A stretch of 64,000 nucleotides of DNA, taken from the NCBI GenBank assembly GCA_016722065.1, contig JADKGX010000001.1:186001-250000 (forward strand), given 5' to 3'. Position numbers and translations under genes: made by a program. Shown here in pieces: positions 7,809-15,070 of the stretch. The stretch is from Planctomycetota bacterium (GTDB taxonomy: Bacteria > Planctomycetota > UBA8742 > UBA2392). The first letter of the stretch is position 1. Each line of letters starts with the position of its first letter. The notes below the pieces were generated by a model. The model did no database searches. It saw only the letters and a program-made list of their open reading frames with translations, and had not been told where the DNA came from.

Positions 7809-8585
7809 TTAGCCCGGCAGAAACACACTCAGCCCGCCGTCCACGATAAACGTGTGGCCGTGAACCATGCCTGTGAGTTCGCTGCACAGAATCGTCACGG
7901 CATTGGCCACGTCGTCGGGGGTGACCAGCTTCTTGGCCGGCATCCAGTGCAGGCTTTCCTGCAACATGACGTCGCGGTTGGGGAAGTGCTTCAGCGCTTC
8001 GGTGTCCACCACGCTGGCACTGACCGTGTTCACGTTGATGCCCTGCGCCGCGTATTCAATGGCCAAGTGGCGCACCAGGGATTCCAGCGCACCTTTGCTG
8101 CTGCCCACGGCGGCATAGTTGTTGAAAGCGCGAATCGCGCCCAGGCTGGATACCGCCACAATGCGGCCCGTGCCCTTGCCATCTTTGCCCTTCATCATGG
8201 GCACGGCGTTGCGCGCCAAGGCCAGCAGGGCGTAGGCATTGATGTCCAGTGTCCATTGCCAGTGGTGATAGGTCAGTTCGGCGCTTGGCTTCAGCACACC
8301 GCTTGCGGCGTTGCTGACAAGAAAATCCAGCCGGGCCCATTTCTCTTTGATGGCGGAAAACATCTCGTTGATGTCTTCATCTTTGGCCACGTTGGCCTTG
8401 AGGATCAAAGGTTCCTTGCAGCCCGCCTTGACGATCGCAGCCCTGGCTTCATCTGCGGCCTTGCGGTTTCGCAGGTAATTGACGGCGATATCCGCGCCAG
8501 ACTTGGCCAGCTTTACGGCTGTCGCCAGGCCAATGCCGCGCGTTCCACCGGTGATGAGGGCCTTTTTGCCTGCGAAATCGAACAT
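7809..8585 (-). CDS. fabL: Enoyl-[acyl-carrier-protein] reductase III-like SDR (FabL type)
   Basis: A 258-residue short-chain dehydrogenase. The cofactor motif TGGTRGIG is at residues 12-19. The active site reads SSLGAIRAFNNYAAVGSSK, giving Tyr157-x6-Lys164, the spacing of enoyl-ACP reductases rather than the Y-x3-K of ordinary SDRs. The segment DTEALKHFPNRDVML and the end GHTFIVDGGLS are hallmarks of FabL from Bacillus-type fatty-acid synthesis. It probably reduces enoyl-ACP with NADPH in the last step of each elongation cycle. It lies 29 bases before the MobA-like start on the same strand but is functionally unrelated to it. Confidence 0.82.
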   Translation of the reverse strand: MFDFAGKKALITGGTRGIGLATAVKLAKSGADIAVNYLRNRKAADEARAAIVKAGCKEPLILKANVAKDEDINEMFSAIKEKWARLDFLVSNAASGVLKPSAELTYHHWQWTLDINAYALLALARNAVPMMKGKDGKGTGRIVAVSSLGAIRAFNNYAAVGSSKGALESLVRHLAIEYAAQGINVNTVSASVVDTEALKHFPNRDVMLQESLHWMPAKKLVTPDDVANAVTILCSELTGMVHGHTFIVDGGLSVFLPG

Positions 8586-8715
8586 GACAGCTTCCAGACT
8601 CGCTATTCACCGGCCTTGCGGGCCGGTATAGTTTGGACAATTAAGCACCCGGGGCAGTGCATTTCGTGTGACCCCAACATTTTGTGGCGTGCGGATTGTA
8701 GGAAGGTTGTACTGC

Positions 8716-11196
8716 ATGGGCAAACATGCGCTAGTGGTTTTGTGCGCGGCATTTGCGGTTTTCCTGACCAGCCTGTCAATGCGGGCCCAGGACGCCGCCC
8801 CGCCAACCACACCCCCAACCGGGGTGAAAACCGGCACGTTCTTCACCGCCGACGACCTCGAACACCTGGATGCCGCGCTGGGGTACGTCAACCTGACCCG
8901 CGACCAATTGAGTTTCGAAAAGAAGCATCGCGACGACAAGTTGCGGCTGAAAGTCTGCGACGCCGCCCTGGACGATCCGCTGGGCCTGCCCCTGACAGCC
9001 GAAATCGCCAGCAACCAGTTTGCCCTGCGCACCGCCGCTGCCCAACGTTGCCAGTACGCGGGCCAGTTGCTGGACCTGCCCCAACAACGCTGGTCGGCAG
9101 AGGAACTGGCCCAAGACAGCAAGGAATACGCCGAGGCGCTGAATGCCCGCGCAGCCAGCTCGGCCGCCTTGGCAAAGATTCCCGCCGGCGATCCCAGCCG
9201 CAAGAAGATGGAAGCTGACGATCAGGCCCTGGCTGACAAGGTGCGCGCGAATGAATGCGCCGCTCTGTTGGGCGGCACCCCCACCTGGCTGGGCGGCCTG
9301 CCCCCACGCAACAACGAAGGCGTGCCCCGCCTGCTCTCCAGCGAATTTGTCGCCGCCTCGGGGGCGCTCAAGAGCGGTGCGGTTTCCACTGTGGAGGAAC
9401 TCAAACGGCTTGGATTCCGGGCCCCGGAGTGGATGTCCGAAGACGCCAAGATCGCCGTGCCAGGCTGTGACGGCACGGTTGTTCCCGAGGGCTGGGACAT
9501 CTTCGCTGCCGGAGCACGCCTGCCCCTGGCATCGCACTTGGTGGCTGCCAGCCGCTGCACCATCGTGATCGAATATTTTGCTGCCAACGCAGGCAGCATC
9601 TACGGGGCCGGGCCCAACCAGCCACAACCGGGCATTTCCGCGAACTTTCCCGGCGTCACGGGCGGTGTTGTCGCGGCCTGGCAGAGCCCCTGGGGCAAGG
9701 TTGTCATCGGTGGTACTGGCCCCAACACATATGAAGGCGATGACTTCATTGCCATCATCGACCTGGGCGGCGACGACGTTTACAAAGGCCGCGTGGCTTG
9801 CGGCCTGGGCCTGCCCGGCCACTCGCCCATCTCGTTCGTTCTCGACCTTGGCGGCAACGACCAATATCTGGGCGAGGATTTCACCCAGGGCTTTGGCTTC
9901 AATGGCGTGGGCATTCTTTGGGACCTTGGCGGCGGCAATGACATCTACCGCGCGCGCTATTGCTCGCAGGCCTGCGGGCTTTGTGGCTATGGCGAGTTGT
10001 ATGACGACGGCGGCGACGAGACCTACATGGCCGACAGCGGCGCCCAGGGGGCTGCGGCCTTTGGTTATGGCCATCTGATCGATGCCAAGGGCAACGATTC
10101 CTATCGCGGCGCACGCTACGTGCAGGCCTTTGCCCAGGTGATGGGCGTGGGTGTGCTGACCGATGGCGCGGGCAACGACCTGTACTTCGCCGGGGCCAAG
10201 TACCTTCACCTTCCGCTGTGGAATGACCGCTATCAGTCCCTAAGCCAGGGCTTTGCCATTGGCAACCGCTATGGCGCTACGGGCGGCGGCGTGGCCTTGC
10301 TGCTGGACGAAGGCGACGGCAACGATGTGTACCAAAGTGACATTTACGGCCAGGGCAGCAGCTATTGGTTCAGCCTGGGCATGCTGGTCGATCGGGGCGG
10401 CAACGATACCTACACGTCAGGCCAGTATTGCCAGGGCGTGGGAATTCACCTTTCGGCAGGCATTCTTGTCGACCTTTCGGGCAACGACACCTACGTGATG
10501 GGTGTGGGCCTGGGCCAGGGTGCGGCGCACGATTGGGGCGTGGGCTGGTTGATCGACCGCGCCGGCAACGACATGTACCAGGGCAACGGCCAGGGTATGG
10601 GGCTGAATTTTTCGGTGGCGATCCTGCTGGATTGCGCCGGCGACGACAGCCACAGCACCAACAATGACGGCAGCATCGGCAAGGGCAGCAACAATGACAT
10701 CAGCCTGCTGATCGACCTTGGCGGCTATGATGTGTACGGGCCCAAAGAAATCAAAGACAGCCAGGCCACGAAACGCGACCGCCACGCGCTGGTGTACGAC
10801 GTGCCCGAGGGCTGGTTTCCTTCCATCGACCAGTCCACCTGGCCCACCAAGCAGGACCCGCCGCCTCAAAAGGCGCGGGTGCAGCACATTCTGATTGCCT
10901 GGGACGGCACGGGCGTGGACACCCAGAAGCAAAAGCGCACCAAAGAAGAAGCCACAGTGCTGATGAAGCAGGTATTACGAAATGCCCGCAGCAAGGGTGC
11001 GGACTGGAAGCAACTGCAGACGGATTTCAATGAAGACAGCGGCGACCAGCCCGAAGACGCCCACAACACCTACGATGTGACGCCCACGGCAAGACTGGTC
11101 AAGCCGTTTCTGGACCTCTCCCTCAAGCTGGGCGTTGGCCAGATCGACGTGTGCGAAAGCAAATACGGGTGGCACATCATCAAGCGCGTGGAGTAA
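8716..11196 (+). CDS. Exported repeat protein with C-terminal parvulin-type PPIase domain
   Basis: An 826-residue secreted protein. The ATG at 8716 gives the signal peptide MGKHALVVLCAAFAVFLTSLSMRAQ; a GTG at 8668 would only add a non-signal extension. Residues ~40-250 are helical without a recognised domain. Residues ~340-680 hold about eleven copies of a roughly 30-residue unit centred on GGNDxY / GNDTY, with a second conserved part QGxGxxxxxGxLxD, which suggests a beta-solenoid. The last ~115 residues (ARVQHILIAWDG through KYGWHIIKRVE) match the PpiC/parvulin fold seen in SurA and PrsA. It may be an envelope foldase displayed on a repeat stalk. The repeat family was not recognised. Confidence 0.75.
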   Translation: MGKHALVVLCAAFAVFLTSLSMRAQDAAPPTTPPTGVKTGTFFTADDLEHLDAALGYVNLTRDQLSFEKKHRDDKLRLKVCDAALDDPLGLPLTAEIASNQFALRTAAAQRCQYAGQLLDLPQQRWSAEELAQDSKEYAEALNARAASSAALAKIPAGDPSRKKMEADDQALADKVRANECAALLGGTPTWLGGLPPRNNEGVPRLLSSEFVAASGALKSGAVSTVEELKRLGFRAPEWMSEDAKIAVPGCDGTVVPEGWDIFAAGARLPLASHLVAASRCTIVIEYFAANAGSIYGAGPNQPQPGISANFPGVTGGVVAAWQSPWGKVVIGGTGPNTYEGDDFIAIIDLGGDDVYKGRVACGLGLPGHSPISFVLDLGGNDQYLGEDFTQGFGFNGVGILWDLGGGNDIYRARYCSQACGLCGYGELYDDGGDETYMADSGAQGAAAFGYGHLIDAKGNDSYRGARYVQAFAQVMGVGVLTDGAGNDLYFAGAKYLHLPLWNDRYQSLSQGFAIGNRYGATGGGVALLLDEGDGNDVYQSDIYGQGSSYWFSLGMLVDRGGNDTYTSGQYCQGVGIHLSAGILVDLSGNDTYVMGVGLGQGAAHDWGVGWLIDRAGNDMYQGNGQGMGLNFSVAILLDCAGDDSHSTNNDGSIGKGSNNDISLLIDLGGYDVYGPKEIKDSQATKRDRHALVYDVPEGWFPSIDQSTWPTKQDPPPQKARVQHILIAWDGTGVDTQKQKRTKEEATVLMKQVLRNARSKGADWKQLQTDFNEDSGDQPEDAHNTYDVTPTARLVKPFLDLSLKLGVGQIDVCESKYGWHIIKRVE

Positions 11197-11217
11197 GGAA
11201 GACACCGGAATTTCGAG

Positions 11218-11637
11218 CTACGTGCGCTTACGCTGAAGTTCCCAGGCGCCATCGTGGGCGATGACGAGCTTGACTCGACGGGCGTCGTCAAGGACCACCG
11301 CGTAGGAAGCAAACCAGAGCACTTTGCGGGTGCCGCTTCCGTCCAGGGTCTTTTCTACAGTGACGCCCTTTAGAGGCCCCAGCACTTCATCCAACCTGGA
11401 CGCTTCCATCCCAAGCAATGTGAACGGCAGTTGGTCTTGAACGGCCGCCTTGGCCTCTGAGCCGCCATCACACGGCAACGACGTCGCGCTTGTGTGCGAA
11501 GTAGACGATGCCGTATCCGATGGTTCTACCAGTGAGGCACACACATTGGGCTGGCAGCAACCGGTGCAGGACAGAAACAGCACCAGCATCGCCAAGACAT
11601 AGGCAGGAATAGGACTCCGGTGGCTACACATGCTCAC
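11218..11637 (-). CDS. Hypothetical lipoprotein
   Basis: A 139-residue protein with a lipoprotein-type N-terminus: a hydrophobic stretch PAYVLAMLVLFLSC ending in the candidate lipobox LSCTGC. Starts at 11637 or two codons later (MCSHRS) are equally possible. The mature part is Cys- and Ser-rich near the N-terminus, then LPFTLLGMEASRLDEVLGPLKG and a C-terminal beta-rich segment (KVLWFASYAVVLDDARRVKLVI). I do not recognise the family. It converges on the repeat/PPIase gene with only 21 bases between stops and begins a run of leftward genes with no recognisable homologues. Confidence 0.6.
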   Translation of the reverse strand: MSMCSHRSPIPAYVLAMLVLFLSCTGCCQPNVCASLVEPSDTASSTSHTSATSLPCDGGSEAKAAVQDQLPFTLLGMEASRLDEVLGPLKGVTVEKTLDGSGTRKVLWFASYAVVLDDARRVKLVIAHDGAWELQRKRT

Positions 11638-11711
11638 TCCTCCGCTTTCAGCCGATTACCTGTACTTCTACGTATGGGCCTCGCCATCCATATGCGGTTG
11701 ATTGCAGCTGC

Positions 11712-12257
11712 TCAAGCGCTTGAGATCGGGAGGCAGTCTACGGTTGCATCTACGAGATAGTAGAAGTGATGGAGAATGCCGACCACGAAGGCCACTGGAT
11801 GATCTGACGGCCCAAGCCTTTCCCCTTTCTCTTTCAAAAGTTCTTCCAACATCGCCTTCTCTTCTGCGCTGGCAGGATGTGACTCGGCGTAAACGTCGCT
11901 ACCGTAAGACAGCAGACGCATGCCATGAGTCTTGGTAACAGGAATGCACGGCGGCTTGCACTGGGGGTTCAACAAGCGCGAGACAGCCGACTCCAGGACA
12001 GCTTGCCAATCCGACGAGTCCATCCACTCCGCTAGGTCTTTGGCAGTCAATTGCCGCCAACCCGGATCCGCGCGCTTTAGTTCAGCTTCTTTTCGATAGT
12101 AGGCGATCCGCCACTGCAACGCATCGCCCGTGACTTCGACGCCGTGAGTTGTCTCCTCAAGGCAGGTGACGTCAACCACTCGTTGGTGGCGAACCGTCGA
12201 AGCGCACATCTGCACGAACTCGCCGTCTGCCCGCGGCTGCTCTTCTTCCTCTGGCAA
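11712..12257 (-). CDS. Hypothetical protein
   Basis: A 181-residue soluble protein of unknown function, acidic at the N-terminus (MPEEEEQPRADGEF), with no signal peptide or membrane segment. It contains DALQWRIAYYRKEAELKRADPGWRQLTAKDLAEWMDSSDW, probably helical, and a C-terminal EEKAMLEELLKEKGERLG helix. It starts 14 bases after the stop of the gene at 12272-12718 and is probably cotranscribed with it. Base composition looks less GC-rich than in neighbouring housekeeping genes. The start is uncertain. Confidence 0.5.
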   Translation of the reverse strand: MPEEEEQPRADGEFVQMCASTVRHQRVVDVTCLEETTHGVEVTGDALQWRIAYYRKEAELKRADPGWRQLTAKDLAEWMDSSDWQAVLESAVSRLLNPQCKPPCIPVTKTHGMRLLSYGSDVYAESHPASAEEKAMLEELLKEKGERLGPSDHPVAFVVGILHHFYYLVDATVDCLPISSA

Positions 12258-12271
12258 GACGGTCGCAGGTT

Positions 12272-12718
12272 TCAGGCCGAGACTCGAAAGGCCACCTCAC
12301 CAATCGACACCCGCAAGTCCGCCAACGATTTGTTGCCAAAACTTTCACCCAAAGCGCTTTCCGCAAGATGCGCCCATTGAGTTCCGCTGGTGCCGTCACC
12401 CAACAGGGCATGGCCTACAATCAGGTGGAGAGCTTCAACAACGGGCTCATCGGCACGCCCCGTGATGAATCTCGCTCGGAGATCGGGCAGTCTCCGGCCG
12501 ATTGAAAAGCGGCGCGCTCCACCGGCAAGGTGCGTCGCGTCGTCAGGTGTTGGCGCCTCCCAACTTGGCCCATGTGTGATCGAGTTCGGCATCGGCGGCA
12601 GTGGTACTTCGGACCAGGCGTCGGTGGCCATTTCGATGGTGCGGCGGCCGTTTGCCAGAGTGGGGCCGATTTTCATGCCCCGGTGCCCGCAGTCGATGCA
12701 GCCGTTCTTGTCTGCCAT
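12272..12718 (-). CDS. Hypothetical protein with N-terminal CxxC motif
   Basis: A 148-residue protein beginning MADKNGCIDCGHRGMKIGP. The CIDCGH motif looks like half of a zinc ribbon or a metal-binding knuckle, but no second CxxC is present in the remaining sequence. The C-terminal half contains FITGRADEPVVEALHLIVGHALLGDG and ends in a short beta-like segment (SLADLRVSIGEVAFRV). I cannot assign a family. It precedes the 181-residue hypothetical gene by 14 bases in the same orientation; together they look like an accessory two-gene unit. Confidence 0.5.
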   Translation of the reverse strand: MADKNGCIDCGHRGMKIGPTLANGRRTIEMATDAWSEVPLPPMPNSITHGPSWEAPTPDDATHLAGGARRFSIGRRLPDLRARFITGRADEPVVEALHLIVGHALLGDGTSGTQWAHLAESALGESFGNKSLADLRVSIGEVAFRVSA

Positions 12719-12799
12719 GGCGGGCTCCTATCCAATGCTGCAATCGGCTCGCACTGACAAATTGTGAACCAGGCTCAAGGCGCCCTGGATGCCGAGAGC

Positions 12800-13513
12800 C
12801 TACTTGGGTGGCCAGAATACGGGTTTGTCGCCTGTCAGCGTCATGCCCATGGGTTCATCCTTCTTGAAGCCGATTACGATGCTGCCAGCTGGCATGCTGG
12901 TTATCTTCGGATCATTGGGGACGTGCGGCGTGACGGAGATCGTGGACTTGTCGCCGGAAGTAAACATTGTGGCCCACGACGAGGTCTTGTCGTCTTTGCC
13001 GCCGCTGCTGGTTAGCTGCACCTTGGACCCTGCGCGGTCCGTCTCAACCCGAATGAGATTGCGCTCTTTCTCAGACCACATCTCCATGAACGCGCTGTCG
13101 TCTTCTGTTGACGTCACAAGGTTCATTCCTGGCGGCGTTCCTTTGCGTGGCACCAGCACATCGATGGAACTGTTTTCATTGGTCACGCCAATCAGGACTC
13201 CGGCCAACCCTTCCTGCGAGTAGGCCCCGAATTGCGCCATGCCTTCCGGCGTCACACCCATGTAAACTCTGGCGTTGCCATCGGCATCAATGACCCGAAA
13301 GCTGCGGCAAACTATATCGCCCATGCTGGCCTTCTTCAGTCTTGCCCGCTCGTCGGCTTTGGTGTCAGGCTTGTCGTCGGCCCTGACTGTTACGGGTGCG
13401 GTCATGGCGTTCCAGACAAAGCTGCCAAAGGCAGCGCCAGCAAACAGAAGTGCGCCTTTGGCACCGATTGCAACGTAGCCAAGCAGCCCGTGCGCGGATT
13501 GTGTCAGTCCCAT
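12800..13513 (-). CDS. Hypothetical membrane-anchored protein
   Basis: A 237-residue protein starting at ATG 13513 (MGLTQSAHGLLGYVAIG). One hydrophobic segment (YVAIGAKGALLFAGAAFGSFVW) near the N-terminus should anchor it, with the remainder extracytoplasmic. The mature part shows short repeats of the type SFRVIDADGNARVYMGVTPEG and AGVLIGVTNENSSIDVLV, a beta-rich D-x-D-G-N/K pattern seen in several uncharacterised secreted proteins. A longer frame to 13705 exists but its extra 64 residues lack coding character and a good ribosome site. Function unknown. Confidence 0.55.
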   Translation of the reverse strand: MGLTQSAHGLLGYVAIGAKGALLFAGAAFGSFVWNAMTAPVTVRADDKPDTKADERARLKKASMGDIVCRSFRVIDADGNARVYMGVTPEGMAQFGAYSQEGLAGVLIGVTNENSSIDVLVPRKGTPPGMNLVTSTEDDSAFMEMWSEKERNLIRVETDRAGSKVQLTSSGGKDDKTSSWATMFTSGDKSTISVTPHVPNDPKITSMPAGSIVIGFKKDEPMGMTLTGDKPVFWPPK

Positions 13514-13732
13514 AGGATACTCCCTCCGATTTCGATGCCCGGTTTGATACGTCTGCCCTCGGGCTCTCCTGATACACCAATCCAGAGACGTACGCGATTC
13601 CATGGTAATTCGACAAAGATGCCGCCCACACCGCAACCTTGCGAGGGCTATGGTCAGCACTGCGACAAGTCTGCCCCCCACTCCGTCGTCAAGATCAATC
13701 GCCATTCAGCGACGATTGGTGCCACCAACGCA

Positions 13733-13760
13733 AACCGGGCGGCCCTTTGGCCGCCCGGTT
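13733..13760 (-). terminator. Hairpin downstream of the TlpA-like gene
   Basis: A perfect 12-base inverted repeat (13733-13744 and 13749-13760) around a 4-base loop lies 44 bases beyond the stop of the TlpA-like gene. On the minus strand it is followed by TTTGCG, a short U-tract, so it reads as that gene's intrinsic terminator. The rest of 13514-13732 shows no further recognisable feature and presumably holds the promoter of the gene at 12800-13513. Confidence 0.6.
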
Positions 13761-13803
13761 GTTACTTGGCTTGTTGCTGTCGCTTCCTGACGCTGCGCGT
13801 TCC

Positions 13804-14970
13804 TTAGTTGCTGTCTTCTTTTGTCTCTTCGACCTTGCCCAGCAATTCGGCCAGCTTTTCTTCCAGGGCCTTGCCGCGCAGGTTCTGGCCCACCACCTTG
13901 CCGTCTTTGTCGATCAGCACGGTCTTGGGAATGCTGTTCACGCCGTAACGCTTGGCCATGCCGGCGCTCCAGTACCCACCGTCATAAATCTGGCGCCAGG
14001 GCATCACGCCGGTTTTGTCACCGCGGCTGCCCTGTGCTGTCTTGCCAGCGATCGTGTCGCGCACGCCTTGCTCGCCATCACGGGTGTCAAAGCTGATGCC
14101 GATGACTTCAAAGCCCTTGGGGTGGTACGACCCGTAAGCCTTGACCACGTTGGGCATTTCCCCAATGCAGGGGCCACACCATACGGCCCAGAAGTCAATC
14201 AATACAACCTTGCCCTTGAAGTCGGCAATCTTGATCGACTTGCCGTCGATATCCTTGACGTCGTAAGCTTCCGACCAGCAGGGGAAGGTCTCGCCGTCCT
14301 TGATTTCGGCCTTGCTGGCTGTCAGCACAATGCGCATCGCATCACGGCCGACCCAGACGTCTTCTGATTTGGCGATGACTTCATTCTTCTTGATGCCCTC
14401 AATGACCTTGGCCTTGGCAGCGTCGTCGGAGCGATTGGCGGCGTCGATCAGGCGGATTTCCGCGGCCAGAAGCGCCTGGGCGGCGTCCTTGCCGGCTTCG
14501 GCATCGATCTTCTTGAGCTCTTCGCCTGCTTCCTTCTTGAAGGTGTCGTTACCCAGCCCGCCTGCGATGTAGTACTTGCGCCAAGTGGGCGCATCCTTGG
14601 CATCGGCGTTGGCCTTGAGGTAGCTCTTGGCGATAATCAGGAAGCCTTCGTTGTTCTTGGCATACGAAGCGCGGGGACCGGCCCACTTGTAGACGTCCTT
14701 CAGGTCTTCGGCTTCGGGGTGATCCTTGACGTATGTGCCGGTGATCTTCCAGGCTTCTTTGAAGAACCCGTCAATCTGTTCTTCGGTGGGGTTGCGACCC
14801 AGCGATGCGCCAAGCTTCTTGATTGCCGCCTCGCAGTCTTTGGCGCTCTGGGGCGCCGCAGGCTGTTCTTTTTCTTCTCCGGGTTTTTCCTGGGCAACGG
14901 TAGTGACAGCCGGCGCGCCCAAGGCCACAAAGGTGCCCAAAGCCAACGCCCGCATCCATGTCATGTTCAT
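13804..14970 (-). CDS. TlpA-like exported thioredoxin-domain protein
   Basis: A 388-residue exported protein with a C-terminal thioredoxin domain of the TlpA/ResA type. The ATG at 14970 is preceded by a GAGGAG ribosome site and yields the signal peptide MNMTWMRALALGTFVALGAPAVTTVA. Residues ~45-230 form a charged helical domain of unknown function. The thioredoxin domain runs from ~235 to 375, with VVLIDFWAVWCGPCIGEMP containing the redox pair C265/C268 and the cis-proline segment SIPKTVLID. The C-terminus is Glu/Lys rich. It probably reduces or oxidises disulfides outside the cytoplasm. Monocistronic, divergent from the NSS-like gene. Confidence 0.85.
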   Translation of the reverse strand: MNMTWMRALALGTFVALGAPAVTTVAQEKPGEEKEQPAAPQSAKDCEAAIKKLGASLGRNPTEEQIDGFFKEAWKITGTYVKDHPEAEDLKDVYKWAGPRASYAKNNEGFLIIAKSYLKANADAKDAPTWRKYYIAGGLGNDTFKKEAGEELKKIDAEAGKDAAQALLAAEIRLIDAANRSDDAAKAKVIEGIKKNEVIAKSEDVWVGRDAMRIVLTASKAEIKDGETFPCWSEAYDVKDIDGKSIKIADFKGKVVLIDFWAVWCGPCIGEMPNVVKAYGSYHPKGFEVIGISFDTRDGEQGVRDTIAGKTAQGSRGDKTGVMPWRQIYDGGYWSAGMAKRYGVNSIPKTVLIDKDGKVVGQNLRGKALEEKLAELLGKVEETKEDSN

Positions 14971-15070
14971 GCACTCTCCTCTATAGTTATGTTTTGCCGC
15001 TCGATAGACATAGTTACGTTGTGGTAACCGTCTGAACGAAGCAATTATTCGATTTCCAGGTGGCTGAGAC

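Noticed and set aside
8776..10209. 477-residue minus-strand frame under the repeat protein
   Set aside because: Open only because the GGND-type repeats lack stops on the opposite strand.
10000..10700. CRISPR-like or DNA tandem repeat
   Set aside because: The periodicity is at protein level (GND-Y units) with variable DNA; no constant direct repeats with unique spacers.
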